DNA of 15,901 bases. Origin: CAYNLG01 sp964397995. Lineage in GTDB: Bacteria; Planctomycetota; Phycisphaerae; FEN-1346. Location of the stretch: positions 1-15,901 of the forward strand of contig CAYNLG010000082.1 in the NCBI GenBank assembly GCA_964397995.1. The letters are read 5' to 3'. The translations under genes and the position numbers were made by a program. Positions 1 to 5,840 of the stretch are shown in pieces (positions within the stretch are counted from its first letter, which is position 1; each line of letters opens with the position of its first letter). A model generated the notes under the pieces. The model saw only the letters and a list, made by a program, of their open reading frames with translations. It did not search any database and was not told the DNA's origin.

Positions 1-2
1 TC

Positions 3-194
3 GCGGGCGTCTTCGACTTCCCGAAGGCCACCGGCGGCGGCAGCGCCATCGCGGCCGGTGCGAACTGCTACTGGGACGTGGCCGACAGCGAGGCGAAGAC
101 CGACGCGGAAGGCGGGGCCAACAAGTACCTCGGCAAGTGCGTCCGCGCCGCGGCCGACGCCGACGCGACGGTCCGCGTCCGCTTGAGTCAGTGA
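3..194 (+). CDS. Capsid decoration protein, DUF2190 family (C-terminal part)
   Basis: The window opens inside this gene; 63 residues remain before TGA at 192-194. The visible part starts AGVFDFPKATGGG, continues with a hydrophobic stretch ending in NCYWD, and ends with NKYLGKCVRAAADADATVRVRL. This is the usual C-terminal pattern of the DUF2190 family: a small beta-rich protein encoded next to the major capsid gene in many tailed phages and thought to decorate or cement the capsid. Older annotations call the family a 'RecA/RadA recombinase', which the sequence does not support. Its place just before head-tail connector genes fits a head role. The start lies left of the window, so the full length is unknown. 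Confidence 0.75.
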   Translation, partial: AGVFDFPKATGGGSAIAAGANCYWDVADSEAKTDAEGGANKYLGKCVRAAADADATVRVRLSQ

Positions 195-204
195 GGTACT
201 CGCG

Positions 205-588
205 GTGTCTGACATGCTCGAATCGGCCGTGGGCTGGCTGGGCGAGAAGCGGAGCCAGCACCTCTCGCGGACGGTGACCTACGTCCGCGGCGCGGCGTCG
301 GTCCAGGTCGCCGCCACGCTCGGGGCGACCACTTACGAGGTTGCCGATGACGCCGGCGCGACGGTCGAGGCCAAGGCGACGGACTTCATCGTCGCGGCCG
401 ACGCGCTGGCGCTCGGGGGCGAGCAGACAAGGCCCCGGCGCGGCGACCGCATCCGGGTGCCGGCCGGTGCGAAGGTGCTCCTCTTCGAGGTGCTCGACCT
501 GGCCGGGGCCGGCCACTACCGGCCGGCGGACCCGTTCGGCACGGCCCTGCGGATTCACGCCAAGCAGATCGACGAGGAGACGCCTTGA
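205..588 (+). CDS. Probable head-tail joining / head completion protein
   Basis: This encodes 127 residues. The GTG start at 205 is chosen because GAGG at 193-196 lies at suitable spacing; an in-frame ATG at 214 is the alternative. The N-terminal third is a short helix (MLESAVGWLGEKR). The rest is predicted to be mostly beta strands (TVTYVRGAASVQVAATLG, then RRGDRIRVPAGAKVLLFEV). It ends with a motif of the type DPFGTALRIHAKQI that I associate with small head-tail joining proteins. It lies between the capsid decoration gene and tail genes, where connectors normally sit. The assignment rests on position, size and strand-rich character rather than a catalytic motif, so it could be another neck protein. 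Its stop overlaps the start of the next gene. Confidence 0.5.
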   Translation: MSDMLESAVGWLGEKRSQHLSRTVTYVRGAASVQVAATLGATTYEVADDAGATVEAKATDFIVAADALALGGEQTRPRRGDRIRVPAGAKVLLFEVLDLAGAGHYRPADPFGTALRIHAKQIDEETP

Positions 589-821
589 GCGGATGCAACG
601 ACCAATACGACCGCGTGTGCAAGGACGAGTTCGCCTCGATCCACGTCAAGCTCGACCGGCTCGACGAAGCCATCCGCGGCAACGGCAAGCCGGGCATTCA
701 GCTTCGGCTGAACCGCCTGGAAGCCGCGGAAGCGGTTCGGTCGCGGCTCATGTGGATCATCGCCGGCTCGACGGTGACGCTGGCGCTCGGGGCGGTCTGG
801 ACGCTGATCTTCGGAGCATAG
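585..821 (+). CDS. Small coiled-coil protein with C-terminal membrane segment
   Basis: This encodes 78 residues from a TTG start at 585 that overlaps the previous stop (TTGA). GAGGAG at 574-579, five bases upstream, supports this unusual start. Residues 15-55 form an amphipathic helix rich in heptad-like leucines (IHVKLDRLDEAI, LRLNRLEAAEAV). Residues about 56-78 form one hydrophobic segment (MWIIAGSTVTLALGAVWTLIF). The layout of an N-terminal coiled coil and a C-terminal membrane anchor is that of XhlA-type phage accessory membrane proteins, but no sequence identity to that family is claimed. It lies among head-tail genes rather than next to the holin-like gene, so a lysis role is uncertain. 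Confidence 0.5.
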   Translation: MSGCNDQYDRVCKDEFASIHVKLDRLDEAIRGNGKPGIQLRLNRLEAAEAVRSRLMWIIAGSTVTLALGAVWTLIFGA

Positions 822-822
822 C

Positions 823-1272
823 GTGGCAACGATCATCGACATCGCGGGCGCCGTGGTCGCCGAACTCAACGGCCCCGACGGGCCGACCTTCGGCGACCCG
901 CTGGTCGGACTGGACGCGGAGCGGGGGTACCGACCCCTGTTCGAGTTGGGTGACCTGAAGGACCTGCGCGTCACGGTCGTGCCCCGTGCGGTCGATCTGG
1001 CGACGGCCAGCCGGTCCACCGTCCAGGCCGACGTGCAGATCGACATCGGCATCCAGAAGAAGCTCCCGGCCACCGACCAAGACGCCGAAGCCGACGCGCT
1101 GATGCAGCTTGCCGAGGAGGTCGCCGACTTCTTCCGCACCCACCCGCTTACCGGCGTGCCGGACGCCGCATGGGTCCGATCGGCCAACGAGCCGGTCTAC
1201 TCGCCCGAGCACTGGGACGAGTTCCGCCAGTTCACCAGCATCGTCACCGCCACGTTCCGCGTCCTGAGGTAG
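823..1272 (+). CDS. Probable tail terminator / tail completion protein
   Basis: This encodes 149 residues from GTG at 823, with CGGAG at 812-816 as ribosome-binding site. The sequence begins with a helix (IIDIAGAVVAELNG). It has a central strand pair around LKDLRVTVVPRAV and the strand ADVQIDIGIQKKL, then a helix (ADALMQLAEEVADFF), and ends with a strand FTSIVTATFRVL. The order of N-terminal helix, beta sheet and C-terminal strand and the length of about 150 residues fit tail terminator proteins, which cap the finished tail tube and join it to the head. Its place between connector and tail genes supports this. No invariant catalytic residue exists to confirm it, so the call rests on pattern and context. 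Confidence 0.5.
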   Translation: MATIIDIAGAVVAELNGPDGPTFGDPLVGLDAERGYRPLFELGDLKDLRVTVVPRAVDLATASRSTVQADVQIDIGIQKKLPATDQDAEADALMQLAEEVADFFRTHPLTGVPDAAWVRSANEPVYSPEHWDEFRQFTSIVTATFRVLR

Positions 1273-1276
1273 CGCC

Positions 1277-1531
1277 ATGAACAACGCCATCCTGCGGAAG
1301 ATCACGGTCACGGCCAGCTACGAGGCGTTGTCGCCATCGTCGCTGGTGGCGTCGGTGACGCTCAGCACGCCGCCCTCGAACGGCGCGAACGTGTTGTTCC
1401 AGGGCGACGACGGCTCGGACGTGCCGTGGGTGCCTGGCGAGTGGCACGACTTCCGGAGCATCGACCTGGCCTCGATCCGCGTCAAAGGCACGCCCGGCGA
1501 CGTGGTGACGGTGGTGGGGGGCACCTGGTGA
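1277..1531 (+). CDS. Small beta-rich phage protein of unknown function
   Basis: This encodes 84 residues from ATG at 1277. I do not recognise it as a named family. The sequence alternates hydrophobic and polar residues (ILRKITVTASYEAL, LVASVTLSTPP) and ends in a strand GDVVTVVGGTW, suggesting a small beta sandwich or barrel. There is no signal peptide, membrane segment or cysteine. It is four bases downstream of the tail-terminator candidate, and its stop overlaps the start of the fibre-like gene (TGATG at 1529-1533), so translation of the two is probably coupled. A structural role as a tail decoration or adaptor for the fibre-like protein is possible but is inference only. Confidence 0.55.
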   Translation: MNNAILRKITVTASYEALSPSSLVASVTLSTPPSNGANVLFQGDDGSDVPWVPGEWHDFRSIDLASIRVKGTPGDVVTVVGGTW

Positions 1532-2238
1532 TGGGGTACTACGCGGTCCATCCGGACACCGTCGGTTCGCCCCACGTGATCGACGGGGCCATCGCGACGT
1601 GCGACATCGCCGACGGGGCCGTGACGTGCGACAAGATCGCCCCGGCGGCCGTTGAGAGCGGCCACATCGCCTACGGGGCCATTGACGGCGGCCACATCGT
1701 CTGCGGCGCGATCACGGGGGACCACCTGTGCTTCGACACCTGCGAGTTCGAGTTCGCCGGGTGCGTCCGGTTCGACTCGGATGTCCGCATCCAGGGCGAC
1801 CTCTCGGTTGAGGCCGACGTGAGCCTCTGTTGCCTGAGCCTCTACGGCTCCATCGAGCAGAGCGGCGACGGCGAGGACAACTGCTTCGACGGGAACGTCG
1901 TGGTCACGAACTCAGAAAGCGGCCTGTGCAGCGAGGGAGGGCTCTCGGTCGAAGGCGACGCCGACTTCCGCGGCCCGGCGGACTTCGACGACGAGGTGGT
2001 CGTCTCCAGCGACGCCTTCCTGTGCGTGGAGTCGTGCGTCTGGTTCCGCGGCCAGCACGTGTGCTTCGGCGAGATTCAGGGCGAGACGGTCGTGGACCTG
2101 ATGAACGCCGAGCGGCTGATCCTGCCGTACAACGACCCGCCGGACACGGAGGAAGGGTCGGTCTGGTACTGCGGATCGACCGGGACGATCCGTTACTACG
2201 ATGACACGGGCCAGGTGCGTGACCTGGCCACGGCGTAG
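1531..2238 (+). CDS. Cysteine-rich fibre-like phage protein with 10-residue repeats
   Basis: This encodes 235 residues from ATG at 1531, overlapping the previous stop. An in-frame start at 1426 is rejected because it would read through the preceding gene in another frame. Residues 17-65 are repeats with a strict period of ten: GA falls at 19-20, 29-30, 49-50 and 59-60, with AA at 39-40. This resembles the I-x-x-GA-V/I repeats of phage tail fibres. Residues about 80-190 look like short beta strands of a beta-helix. The C-terminus (PPDTEEGSVWYCGSTGTIRY) resembles the closing segment of many tail-fibre or minor tail proteins. Fourteen cysteines (24, 33, 58, 67, 71, 78, 100, 101, 118, 133, 165, 169, 178, 214) are highly unusual for such a protein. 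A surface-exposed, possibly receptor-binding part is the best inference. Confidence 0.55.
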   Translation: MGYYAVHPDTVGSPHVIDGAIATCDIADGAVTCDKIAPAAVESGHIAYGAIDGGHIVCGAITGDHLCFDTCEFEFAGCVRFDSDVRIQGDLSVEADVSLCCLSLYGSIEQSGDGEDNCFDGNVVVTNSESGLCSEGGLSVEGDADFRGPADFDDEVVVSSDAFLCVESCVWFRGQHVCFGEIQGETVVDLMNAERLILPYNDPPDTEEGSVWYCGSTGTIRYYDDTGQVRDLATA

Positions 2239-2256
2239 CCCGAGGAGCCTGCCCCC

Positions 2257-2781
2257 GTGAAACCATCCTTCGATCCTGAGCACGCGCGGGCGGTCGTCCT
2301 CTCGTGGCCCGACCGGTCGCTGACGTTCGAGGCCGCGCGGTGGCTGTTCCAGCTGTTGCCTGGCGGGAACGTCGTCAGCGTCTCGGCCCGCGACATCGAG
2401 CGGGCGCGGAACCTGGCGGTGCGCGACGTGTGCCTCGCGAGCCCGGCCGAGGTCGAGGCGTTCATCTTCATCGACCGCGACATGCGGCCCGATCCGGCGA
2501 AGGTGCGGCCGTGGGTCGAGGCCGAGGCCGACGTGGTGGCGTGCGAGTACCGCTGCCACAACACGGCCGCGTGGTCGGAGCCGTGGGGGTTCCACATGGG
2601 CCTGGTGCGGGTGACGCGCCGGGTGCTGGAGACGGTGAAGCCGCCGTGGTTCGCCTTCGGGCGGACGGCCGACGGCGCGCGCATCACCTCGTGCGAGTGC
2701 ATGCACTTCGCCCGGAAAGTGCGAGAGGCGGGGTTCGAGGTCGTCCGCGCCGGGTGGTGCGGACACGGAGGGAGCGACTGA
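2257..2781 (+). CDS. Glycosyltransferase-like protein (GT-A fold) in the phage operon
   Basis: This encodes 174 residues from GTG at 2257, with CGAGGAG near 2240-2246 as ribosome-binding site. The motif ARNLAVRD (residues 50-57) followed by a hydrophobic strand and DRD at 73-75 (AFIFIDRDMRPD) is the nucleotide-sugar and metal-binding arrangement of GT-A glycosyltransferases. The second half (GFHMGLVRVTRRVLETV, then FARKVREAGFEVVRAGWCGHGG) fits the acceptor side and a terminal metal-binding histidine. At 174 residues it is short for a complete enzyme of this class but typical of phage-borne versions. It could glycosylate a virion protein or a cell-surface target; neither is shown. It follows the fibre-like gene directly and shares its general pattern with a broken gene at 9944-10552. 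Confidence 0.6.
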   Translation: MKPSFDPEHARAVVLSWPDRSLTFEAARWLFQLLPGGNVVSVSARDIERARNLAVRDVCLASPAEVEAFIFIDRDMRPDPAKVRPWVEAEADVVACEYRCHNTAAWSEPWGFHMGLVRVTRRVLETVKPPWFAFGRTADGARITSCECMHFARKVREAGFEVVRAGWCGHGGSD

Positions 2782-2782
2782 C

Positions 2783-3073
2783 ATGGCACTGGCCGACCCG
2801 ATCAAGCACCCGCGCGACGACGTGACGGAAGCCGCGCGGCGCATCCGGACACAGGCCCGGCGGACGCTCGTGGGGCTCGCGCGGTCCGGGCAGGACATCG
2901 CACGCCTGGTCGAGGTGCATGGCCGCGGCGCCCTGGCCGCCGAACTCGGGGCGGACGCCCCGGCGATGCAGGACTTCTACCGGGACCTCCGGCAGGTCGT
3001 CGCGACGCACCTGCCGGGGGCCGGTACGGACCCGAGGTTCAGGGTGCCCGCGATGGGCGACCTCAAGGCGTAA
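2783..3073 (+). CDS. Small helical phage protein of unknown function
   Basis: This encodes 96 residues from ATG at 2783, with a strong ribosome-binding site GGAGGGAG at 2767-2774 inside the end of the previous gene. I do not recognise the family. The N-terminal two thirds are helical and basic (EAARRIRTQARRTLVGLARSG, then QDIARLVEVHGRGALAAELG). The region ADAPAMQDFYRDLRQVVATHL is a further helix. There are no cysteines, membrane segments or signal peptide. It sits one base after the glycosyltransferase-like gene and just before the gp10-like gene, so it belongs to the structural operon. A small neck or assembly role is possible but has no direct support. Confidence 0.55.
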   Translation: MALADPIKHPRDDVTEAARRIRTQARRTLVGLARSGQDIARLVEVHGRGALAAELGADAPAMQDFYRDLRQVVATHLPGAGTDPRFRVPAMGDLKA

Positions 3074-3098
3074 TCGCGAAGGGACAGGGCGGGTTCGC

Positions 3099-3536
3099 AT
3101 GGTCGGCATGGTCACCAAGCAGATGTTCTTCGACCGCCGCGCGGTGCGCACGCGCACGGACGCCGGGACGCGGCGCGTGCTCAGCCGGTTCGGCGCGTAC
3201 GTCCGCACGACCGCCAGGCACAGCATCCGCAAGCGCAAGCGGATCAGCGACCCCGGCGAGCCGCCGAGCTCGCATACCGGGCTGCTGCGGCGGCTGATCT
3301 TCTTCGGCTACGACCGCGACCGGCGAAGCGTGGTCATCGGCCCGATGCGGCTGAACCAGAAGGTCGGCGACGCGCCGGCCGCGCTGGAGTACGGCGGGAC
3401 CTCGATGGGGGTGGAAGGGCGCCGCCGCCGGCGTCGGAAGCGGCGCGTTCGGATCGCGGCTCGCCCGTACATGGGGCCGGCCTTCGAGCACGAGAAACCC
3501 AAGCTGCCCGCCATGTGGGCAGGCAGCGTGCGATAG
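3099..3536 (+). CDS. HK97-gp10-like head-tail/tail protein
   Basis: This encodes 145 residues if read from ATG at 3099; ATG at 3108 is an alternative. The open frame continues upstream to 2919 but there overlaps the preceding gene and is not used. The protein is very basic. It has an N-terminal helix (LSRFGAYVRTTARHSIRKRK), then a glycine/serine turn with SHTGLLRRLIFFGYD, a strand RRSVVIGP, the motif ALEYGG, and near the end RIAARPYMGPAFEHEKPKL. This order (helix, S-x-x-G-L-L-R, I-G-P, E-Y-G, A-R-P-Y/F-M-x-P-A-F) is the pattern of the HK97 gp10 family, which acts at the neck or tail completion stage. A run of about ten Arg/Lys (near 3418-3450) sits in a loop. Confidence 0.7.
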   Translation: MVGMVTKQMFFDRRAVRTRTDAGTRRVLSRFGAYVRTTARHSIRKRKRISDPGEPPSSHTGLLRRLIFFGYDRDRRSVVIGPMRLNQKVGDAPAALEYGGTSMGVEGRRRRRRKRRVRIAARPYMGPAFEHEKPKLPAMWAGSVR

Positions 3537-3549
3537 GGAGGCGCGACGC

Positions 3550-3987
3550 ATGGCAACCTACGTACTCGGCATGAACGCCGGGCTGTACCAGGGGACGGCC
3601 GGCGAGACCGATCCGGGCCTGATGACCGAGGTGGACAACGTCCGCGACGTGACGCTCTCCCTGGAGGCCGGCGAGGCGGACATCACCACGCGCGGCAACT
3701 CCGGGTGGCGGGCCACGGCCCCGACGCTCCGCGAATGCACCGTCGAGTTCCAGATGGTCTGGAAACCCGGCGACGCGGTCTTCGAGGCGATCAAATCGGC
3801 GTTCCTCGCCGCCGGCACCGTCGCCTTGGCCGTGCTCGACCAGAAGCGGACCGTCTCCGGCGCGCAGGGACCGCTCGGCGACTTCTCGATCACGAACTTC
3901 AGCCGGTCCGAGGCGCTCGAGGAGGCCATCGTCGCCGATGTGACGGCCAAGCTCGCCCGGTTCGAGGAATGGCACGAGGTGGCGTGA
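3550..3987 (+). CDS. Major tail tube protein
   Basis: This encodes 145 residues from ATG at 3550, with AGGGAGG at 3535-3541 as ribosome-binding site. The sequence has features of siphophage tail tube proteins: an N-terminal strand naming the product (MATYVLGMNAGLYQG), the segment VDNVRDVTLSLEAGEADITTRG, then GWRATAPTLRECTVEFQMVW, and a C-terminal strand pattern (FSITNFSRSEALEEAIVADV). The motif ITTR followed by a W/R-x-x-x-P-T-L stretch is common in tube subunits, which stack as hexamer rings to form the tail channel. Its position immediately before the tail-assembly-chaperone genes is the standard order in long-tailed phages and strengthens the call. Confidence 0.75.
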   Translation: MATYVLGMNAGLYQGTAGETDPGLMTEVDNVRDVTLSLEAGEADITTRGNSGWRATAPTLRECTVEFQMVWKPGDAVFEAIKSAFLAAGTVALAVLDQKRTVSGAQGPLGDFSITNFSRSEALEEAIVADVTAKLARFEEWHEVA

Positions 3988-4067
3988 TCTCTTCTGGCAT
4001 CGCGCGTGGCGGGGCCCTCGTGTCCCGAGACGCCATCAACCGGACATAGGATACCGAGGCGCTCCCG

Positions 4068-4538
4068 ATGAAAACCTTCACCGACGCGGCCGGACGCACC
4101 TGGACGCTGACGCTGAACCTCGGCACGGCGATGGCCGTGAAGGCGAAGCTCGGCGTGGACCTGCTCCAGCCGGAGGCCGGCGACCCGCCGCTGCTGACCC
4201 GGTTGGGGACCGACGAGCTCCTGCTCGGCGAAGTGCTCTGCGCCCTGCTCGAAGGGCAGTTCGAGGCCCACAAGGTCACCGAGGACGACGTGCGGGCCGG
4301 CTTCGACGGCCAGGCGCTCCTGGCGGCGCAGAAAGCCTTCTACGAGGAACTCGTGGGTTTTTTCCGGAGCCGCGGGCGCACCGATCGTGCCCGCGCGGTC
4401 GAGACGCAGGAGCGGATGATCCTGGCGGCGGTCCAGGCCATCGAGACGCGGATCGAGGCGATCGACATCGACGACACGATCCGTGGCGCGATGTCTGGTT
4501 CGTGGCCGGAGCCGTCGGCGTCGATCCCCGGCCGCTGA
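4068..4538 (+). CDS. Tail assembly chaperone, upstream frame (G-like)
   Basis: This encodes 156 residues from ATG at 4068, with GAGG at 4054-4057. It follows the tail tube gene after an 80-bp gap with no gene seen. The start (MKTFTDAAGRTWTLTLNLGTAMAVKAKLGVD) and the following acidic helices are typical of small tail chaperones that coat the tape measure protein during tail assembly. The last dozen residues (SGSWPEPSASIPGR) are read from sequence that also encodes the next gene in the -1 frame. The heptamer GGGTTTT at 4355-4361 lies in this frame as G-GGT-TTT, so a fraction of ribosomes may slip into the downstream frame. Without slippage the 156-residue form is made. Confidence 0.65.
   Translation: MKTFTDAAGRTWTLTLNLGTAMAVKAKLGVDLLQPEAGDPPLLTRLGTDELLLGEVLCALLEGQFEAHKVTEDDVRAGFDGQALLAAQKAFYEELVGFFRSRGRTDRARAVETQERMILAAVQAIETRIEAIDIDDTIRGAMSGSWPEPSASIPGR
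4355..4361 (+). promoter_or_regulatory. Candidate -1 ribosomal frameshift heptamer (G GGT TTT)
   Basis: The heptamer fits the X-XXY-YYZ rule exactly in the frame of the upstream chaperone (codons GGT TTT). After a -1 slip, the new frame is free of stop codons from 4361 to the stop at 4775-4777, so a G-T fusion protein is possible. The site lies 177 bases before the upstream stop, farther upstream than in phage lambda. That would replace the last 50 or so residues of the upstream protein. The downstream gene has no ribosome-binding site of its own, which is consistent with frameshift expression. Confidence 0.4.
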
Positions 4539-4777
4539 CGGTGCGCGAGCTGCTGTGGATGGCCGAAGGCCACGGCCGGGACGCCTGGGGCCGACTGTCG
4601 GTGCTGTGTGCGCTGGTCGGCAACGCACACCGCGACCCGAAGAGGGGCCGGGCCTTGAGGCCGAGCGACTTCGACCCCTTCTGGCAAAAGGGCCGCGAGC
4701 CGGGCGAGGTCATCGAGGTGAACCGGGAGACGATCGGACGACTGCGAGAGGCCTTCACGGGCCGGAAAGGAACCTGA
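4502..4777 (+). CDS. Tail assembly chaperone, downstream -1 frame (T-like domain)
   Basis: As a free-standing gene this gives 91 residues from GTG at 4502, but no ribosome-binding site precedes it and family-like sequence begins a few codons earlier (PWRDVWFVAGAVGVDPRPLT). The core TVRELLWMAEGHGRDAWGRL, then LVGNAHRDPKRGRALRPSDFDPFW, matches the pattern of T-like domains that follow a G-like chaperone: a leucine-rich helix, a helix with N-A-x-R-D-P-K, and a D-F-x-P-F closing motif. It overlaps the end of the upstream gene in the -1 frame. It is likely made as a fusion by frameshifting, or by translational coupling from GTG 4502. It is thought to recruit the tape measure and tube proteins during tail assembly. 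Confidence 0.6.
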   Translation: MAGAVGVDPRPLTVRELLWMAEGHGRDAWGRLSVLCALVGNAHRDPKRGRALRPSDFDPFWQKGREPGEVIEVNRETIGRLREAFTGRKGT

Positions 4778-4778
4778 C

Positions 4779-5165
4779 ATGGACGTAAACGGTATCATCG
4801 AGGCGGTGGGCAAGTTCTTCAACTCCAGCATCGGCTTCGCCCTGGTCTGGGCCGCGATGGTCGGCCTCTTCCTGTGGCTGACGAGCCGGTACAACCCGTT
4901 CCAGGAGACGTGGAAGAAGTACGAGGGCAGCATCATCACGGGGATCAAGCTGGCCGAGAAGGAGATTCCCGACGACACGCCCAATTCGGGCCTCGCGAAG
5001 CTCGACGCGGCGCTGCGGTTCGTTCTGAAGGCCTACGCCGAGGCCAATAGCGGCAAGCGGCCCTCGCCCAAGGAAATCGAGGCCATCCGCCAGGGCATCC
5101 AGATCAAGCACGCCGACCTCGACCGGTTCGGCGGGCTGACCCCCGGAAACAAGTCGAGCGCGTGA
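4779..5165 (+). CDS. LL-H-type holin-like membrane protein
   Basis: This encodes 128 residues from ATG at 4779, with GGAAAGGA at 4764-4771. A single membrane segment lies at about residues 18-36 (IGFALVWAAMVGLFLWLTS). It is followed by a charged, helical cytoplasmic part (TWKKYEGSIITGIKLAEKEI, then LAKLDAALRFVLKAYAEA). One N-terminal helix followed by a long soluble helical tail with an A-E-x-x-I-x-D pattern is the layout of LL-H-family phage holins, which let endolysin cross the inner membrane. Two small membrane-directed genes follow directly. No endolysin is recognised next to it, so the lysis role is by family and context only. Confidence 0.5.
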   Translation: MDVNGIIEAVGKFFNSSIGFALVWAAMVGLFLWLTSRYNPFQETWKKYEGSIITGIKLAEKEIPDDTPNSGLAKLDAALRFVLKAYAEANSGKRPSPKEIEAIRQGIQIKHADLDRFGGLTPGNKSSA

Positions 5166-5317
5166 TGAAGTGGCTGATCGCCATCCTGACCGCCTTCTTC
5201 CGGGCCCTCTTGCCGTGGGTCGCCACGCGGCGGCCCACGGCCGAGGACGCCGACCCGGATCGGGGCACGCGCGACAAGCTGCGGGAGAAGGTCCGCCAGC
5301 ACTGGGGGAAGCCATGA
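5165..5317 (+). CDS. 50-residue membrane protein
   Basis: This short gene starts at ATG 5165, which shares bases with the TGA of the holin-like gene (TGATG at 5163-5167), and ends at TGA 5315-5317. The product begins MKWLIAILTAFFRALLPWVA, a signal anchor. A charged tail follows (RRPTAEDADPDRGTRDKLRE). It overlaps the start of the lipoprotein gene by four bases (ATGA). An N-terminally anchored small protein followed by an overlapping lipoprotein gene recalls the i-spanin/o-spanin pairs that disrupt the outer membrane at phage lysis. At 50 residues the soluble part is too short for a typical coiled-coil i-spanin, so this remains a suggestion. Confidence 0.5.
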   Translation: MKWLIAILTAFFRALLPWVATRRPTAEDADPDRGTRDKLREKVRQHWGKP

Positions 5318-5538
5318 ATCTGCTGAAGCGACTGATCCCGTTCCTGGCGCCGATCCTGCTGCTGGCTTCCGGGGCCGGTTGCACGCGGACGATCTACGTG
5401 CCGCACGGCACGCCGGTGCGCCTGCGCGAAACCGTCGAGGACGTGAAGGTCTGGGTCAAGGACTCGGGTGGCGAGCCGGTGGCCGGCCGGATGGACCTGC
5501 CCGAGGGGTGGTACTGCCTGGAACTGGAGGACGAGTGA
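5314..5538 (+). CDS. Small phage lipoprotein
   Basis: This encodes 74 residues from ATG at 5314; the frame is open upstream, but that part overlaps the previous gene and is not used. Residues 1-23 form a lipoprotein signal: two basic residues (MNLLKRL), a hydrophobic core and a lipobox ending LLASGAGC, with Cys23 as the expected lipidated residue. The mature part is about 50 residues (TRTIYVPHGTPVRLRETVED, then KVWVKDSGGEPVAG) and looks like beta strands. The protein should be exported and anchored in a membrane. With its overlap to the preceding gene it could be an o-spanin-like lysis protein or a lipoprotein that blocks superinfection; the sequence does not decide. Its stop abuts the stop of the convergent antitoxin gene. 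Confidence 0.6.
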   Translation: MNLLKRLIPFLAPILLLASGAGCTRTIYVPHGTPVRLRETVEDVKVWVKDSGGEPVAGRMDLPEGWYCLELEDE

Positions 5539-5838
5539 TCACGTCAGCGAGACCGTCAGCCGGCGTCCGATGGCGCGTGCGGCCTTGTCGAGCGTCTGGA
5601 GCGTCACGTTCTCGTTGGCCGGGTCGATCAGCCGGTCCAGGGCGGACCGGGACGTGTGCATCCGCCGGGCCATCTCGGCCTTCGAGAGGTCCTGCTCCCG
5701 CATCTCGCGGCGGATCTGCTCGGCCAGGACGCGCTTCGTCGCCGCCAGCGTCGCCTCTTCGTACAGGTTCTCCTCGCGAAGGAACGCGTCAAACGACGAC
5801 CCCATCGGCGAGGCCTGCTCCTTGGTCTTGTCAGCCAT
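5539..5838 (-). CDS. higA: HigA-type antitoxin, XRE helix-turn-helix
   Basis: This encodes 99 residues on the minus strand from ATG at 5838, with AAAGGA a few bases upstream; a longer in-frame reading would overlap the toxin. Residues about 37-92 are a helix-turn-helix of the XRE type: AEQIRREMREQDLSKAEMAR, then RRMHTSRSALDRLIDPANEN, then TLQTLDKAARAIGRRLTVSL. The N-terminal 35 residues (SSFDAFLREENLYEEATLAA) are the likely toxin-contacting part. It neutralises the toxin encoded two bases upstream and should repress their common promoter through the palindrome at 6216-6231. The toxin-first order is that of HigBA systems. It is convergent with the phage lipoprotein gene with no gap. Confidence 0.8.
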   Translation of the reverse strand: MADKTKEQASPMGSSFDAFLREENLYEEATLAATKRVLAEQIRREMREQDLSKAEMARRMHTSRSALDRLIDPANENVTLQTLDKAARAIGRRLTVSLT

Positions 5839-5840
5839 GG

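Noticed and set aside
1426..1530. Earlier start for the fibre-like protein
   Set aside because: It would read out of frame through the preceding gene; ATG 1531 overlaps that gene's stop in the usual coupled manner.
1912..2898. A 328-residue minus-strand open frame
   Set aside because: It is antisense to the fibre-like and glycosyltransferase-like genes, with a low-complexity basic translation.
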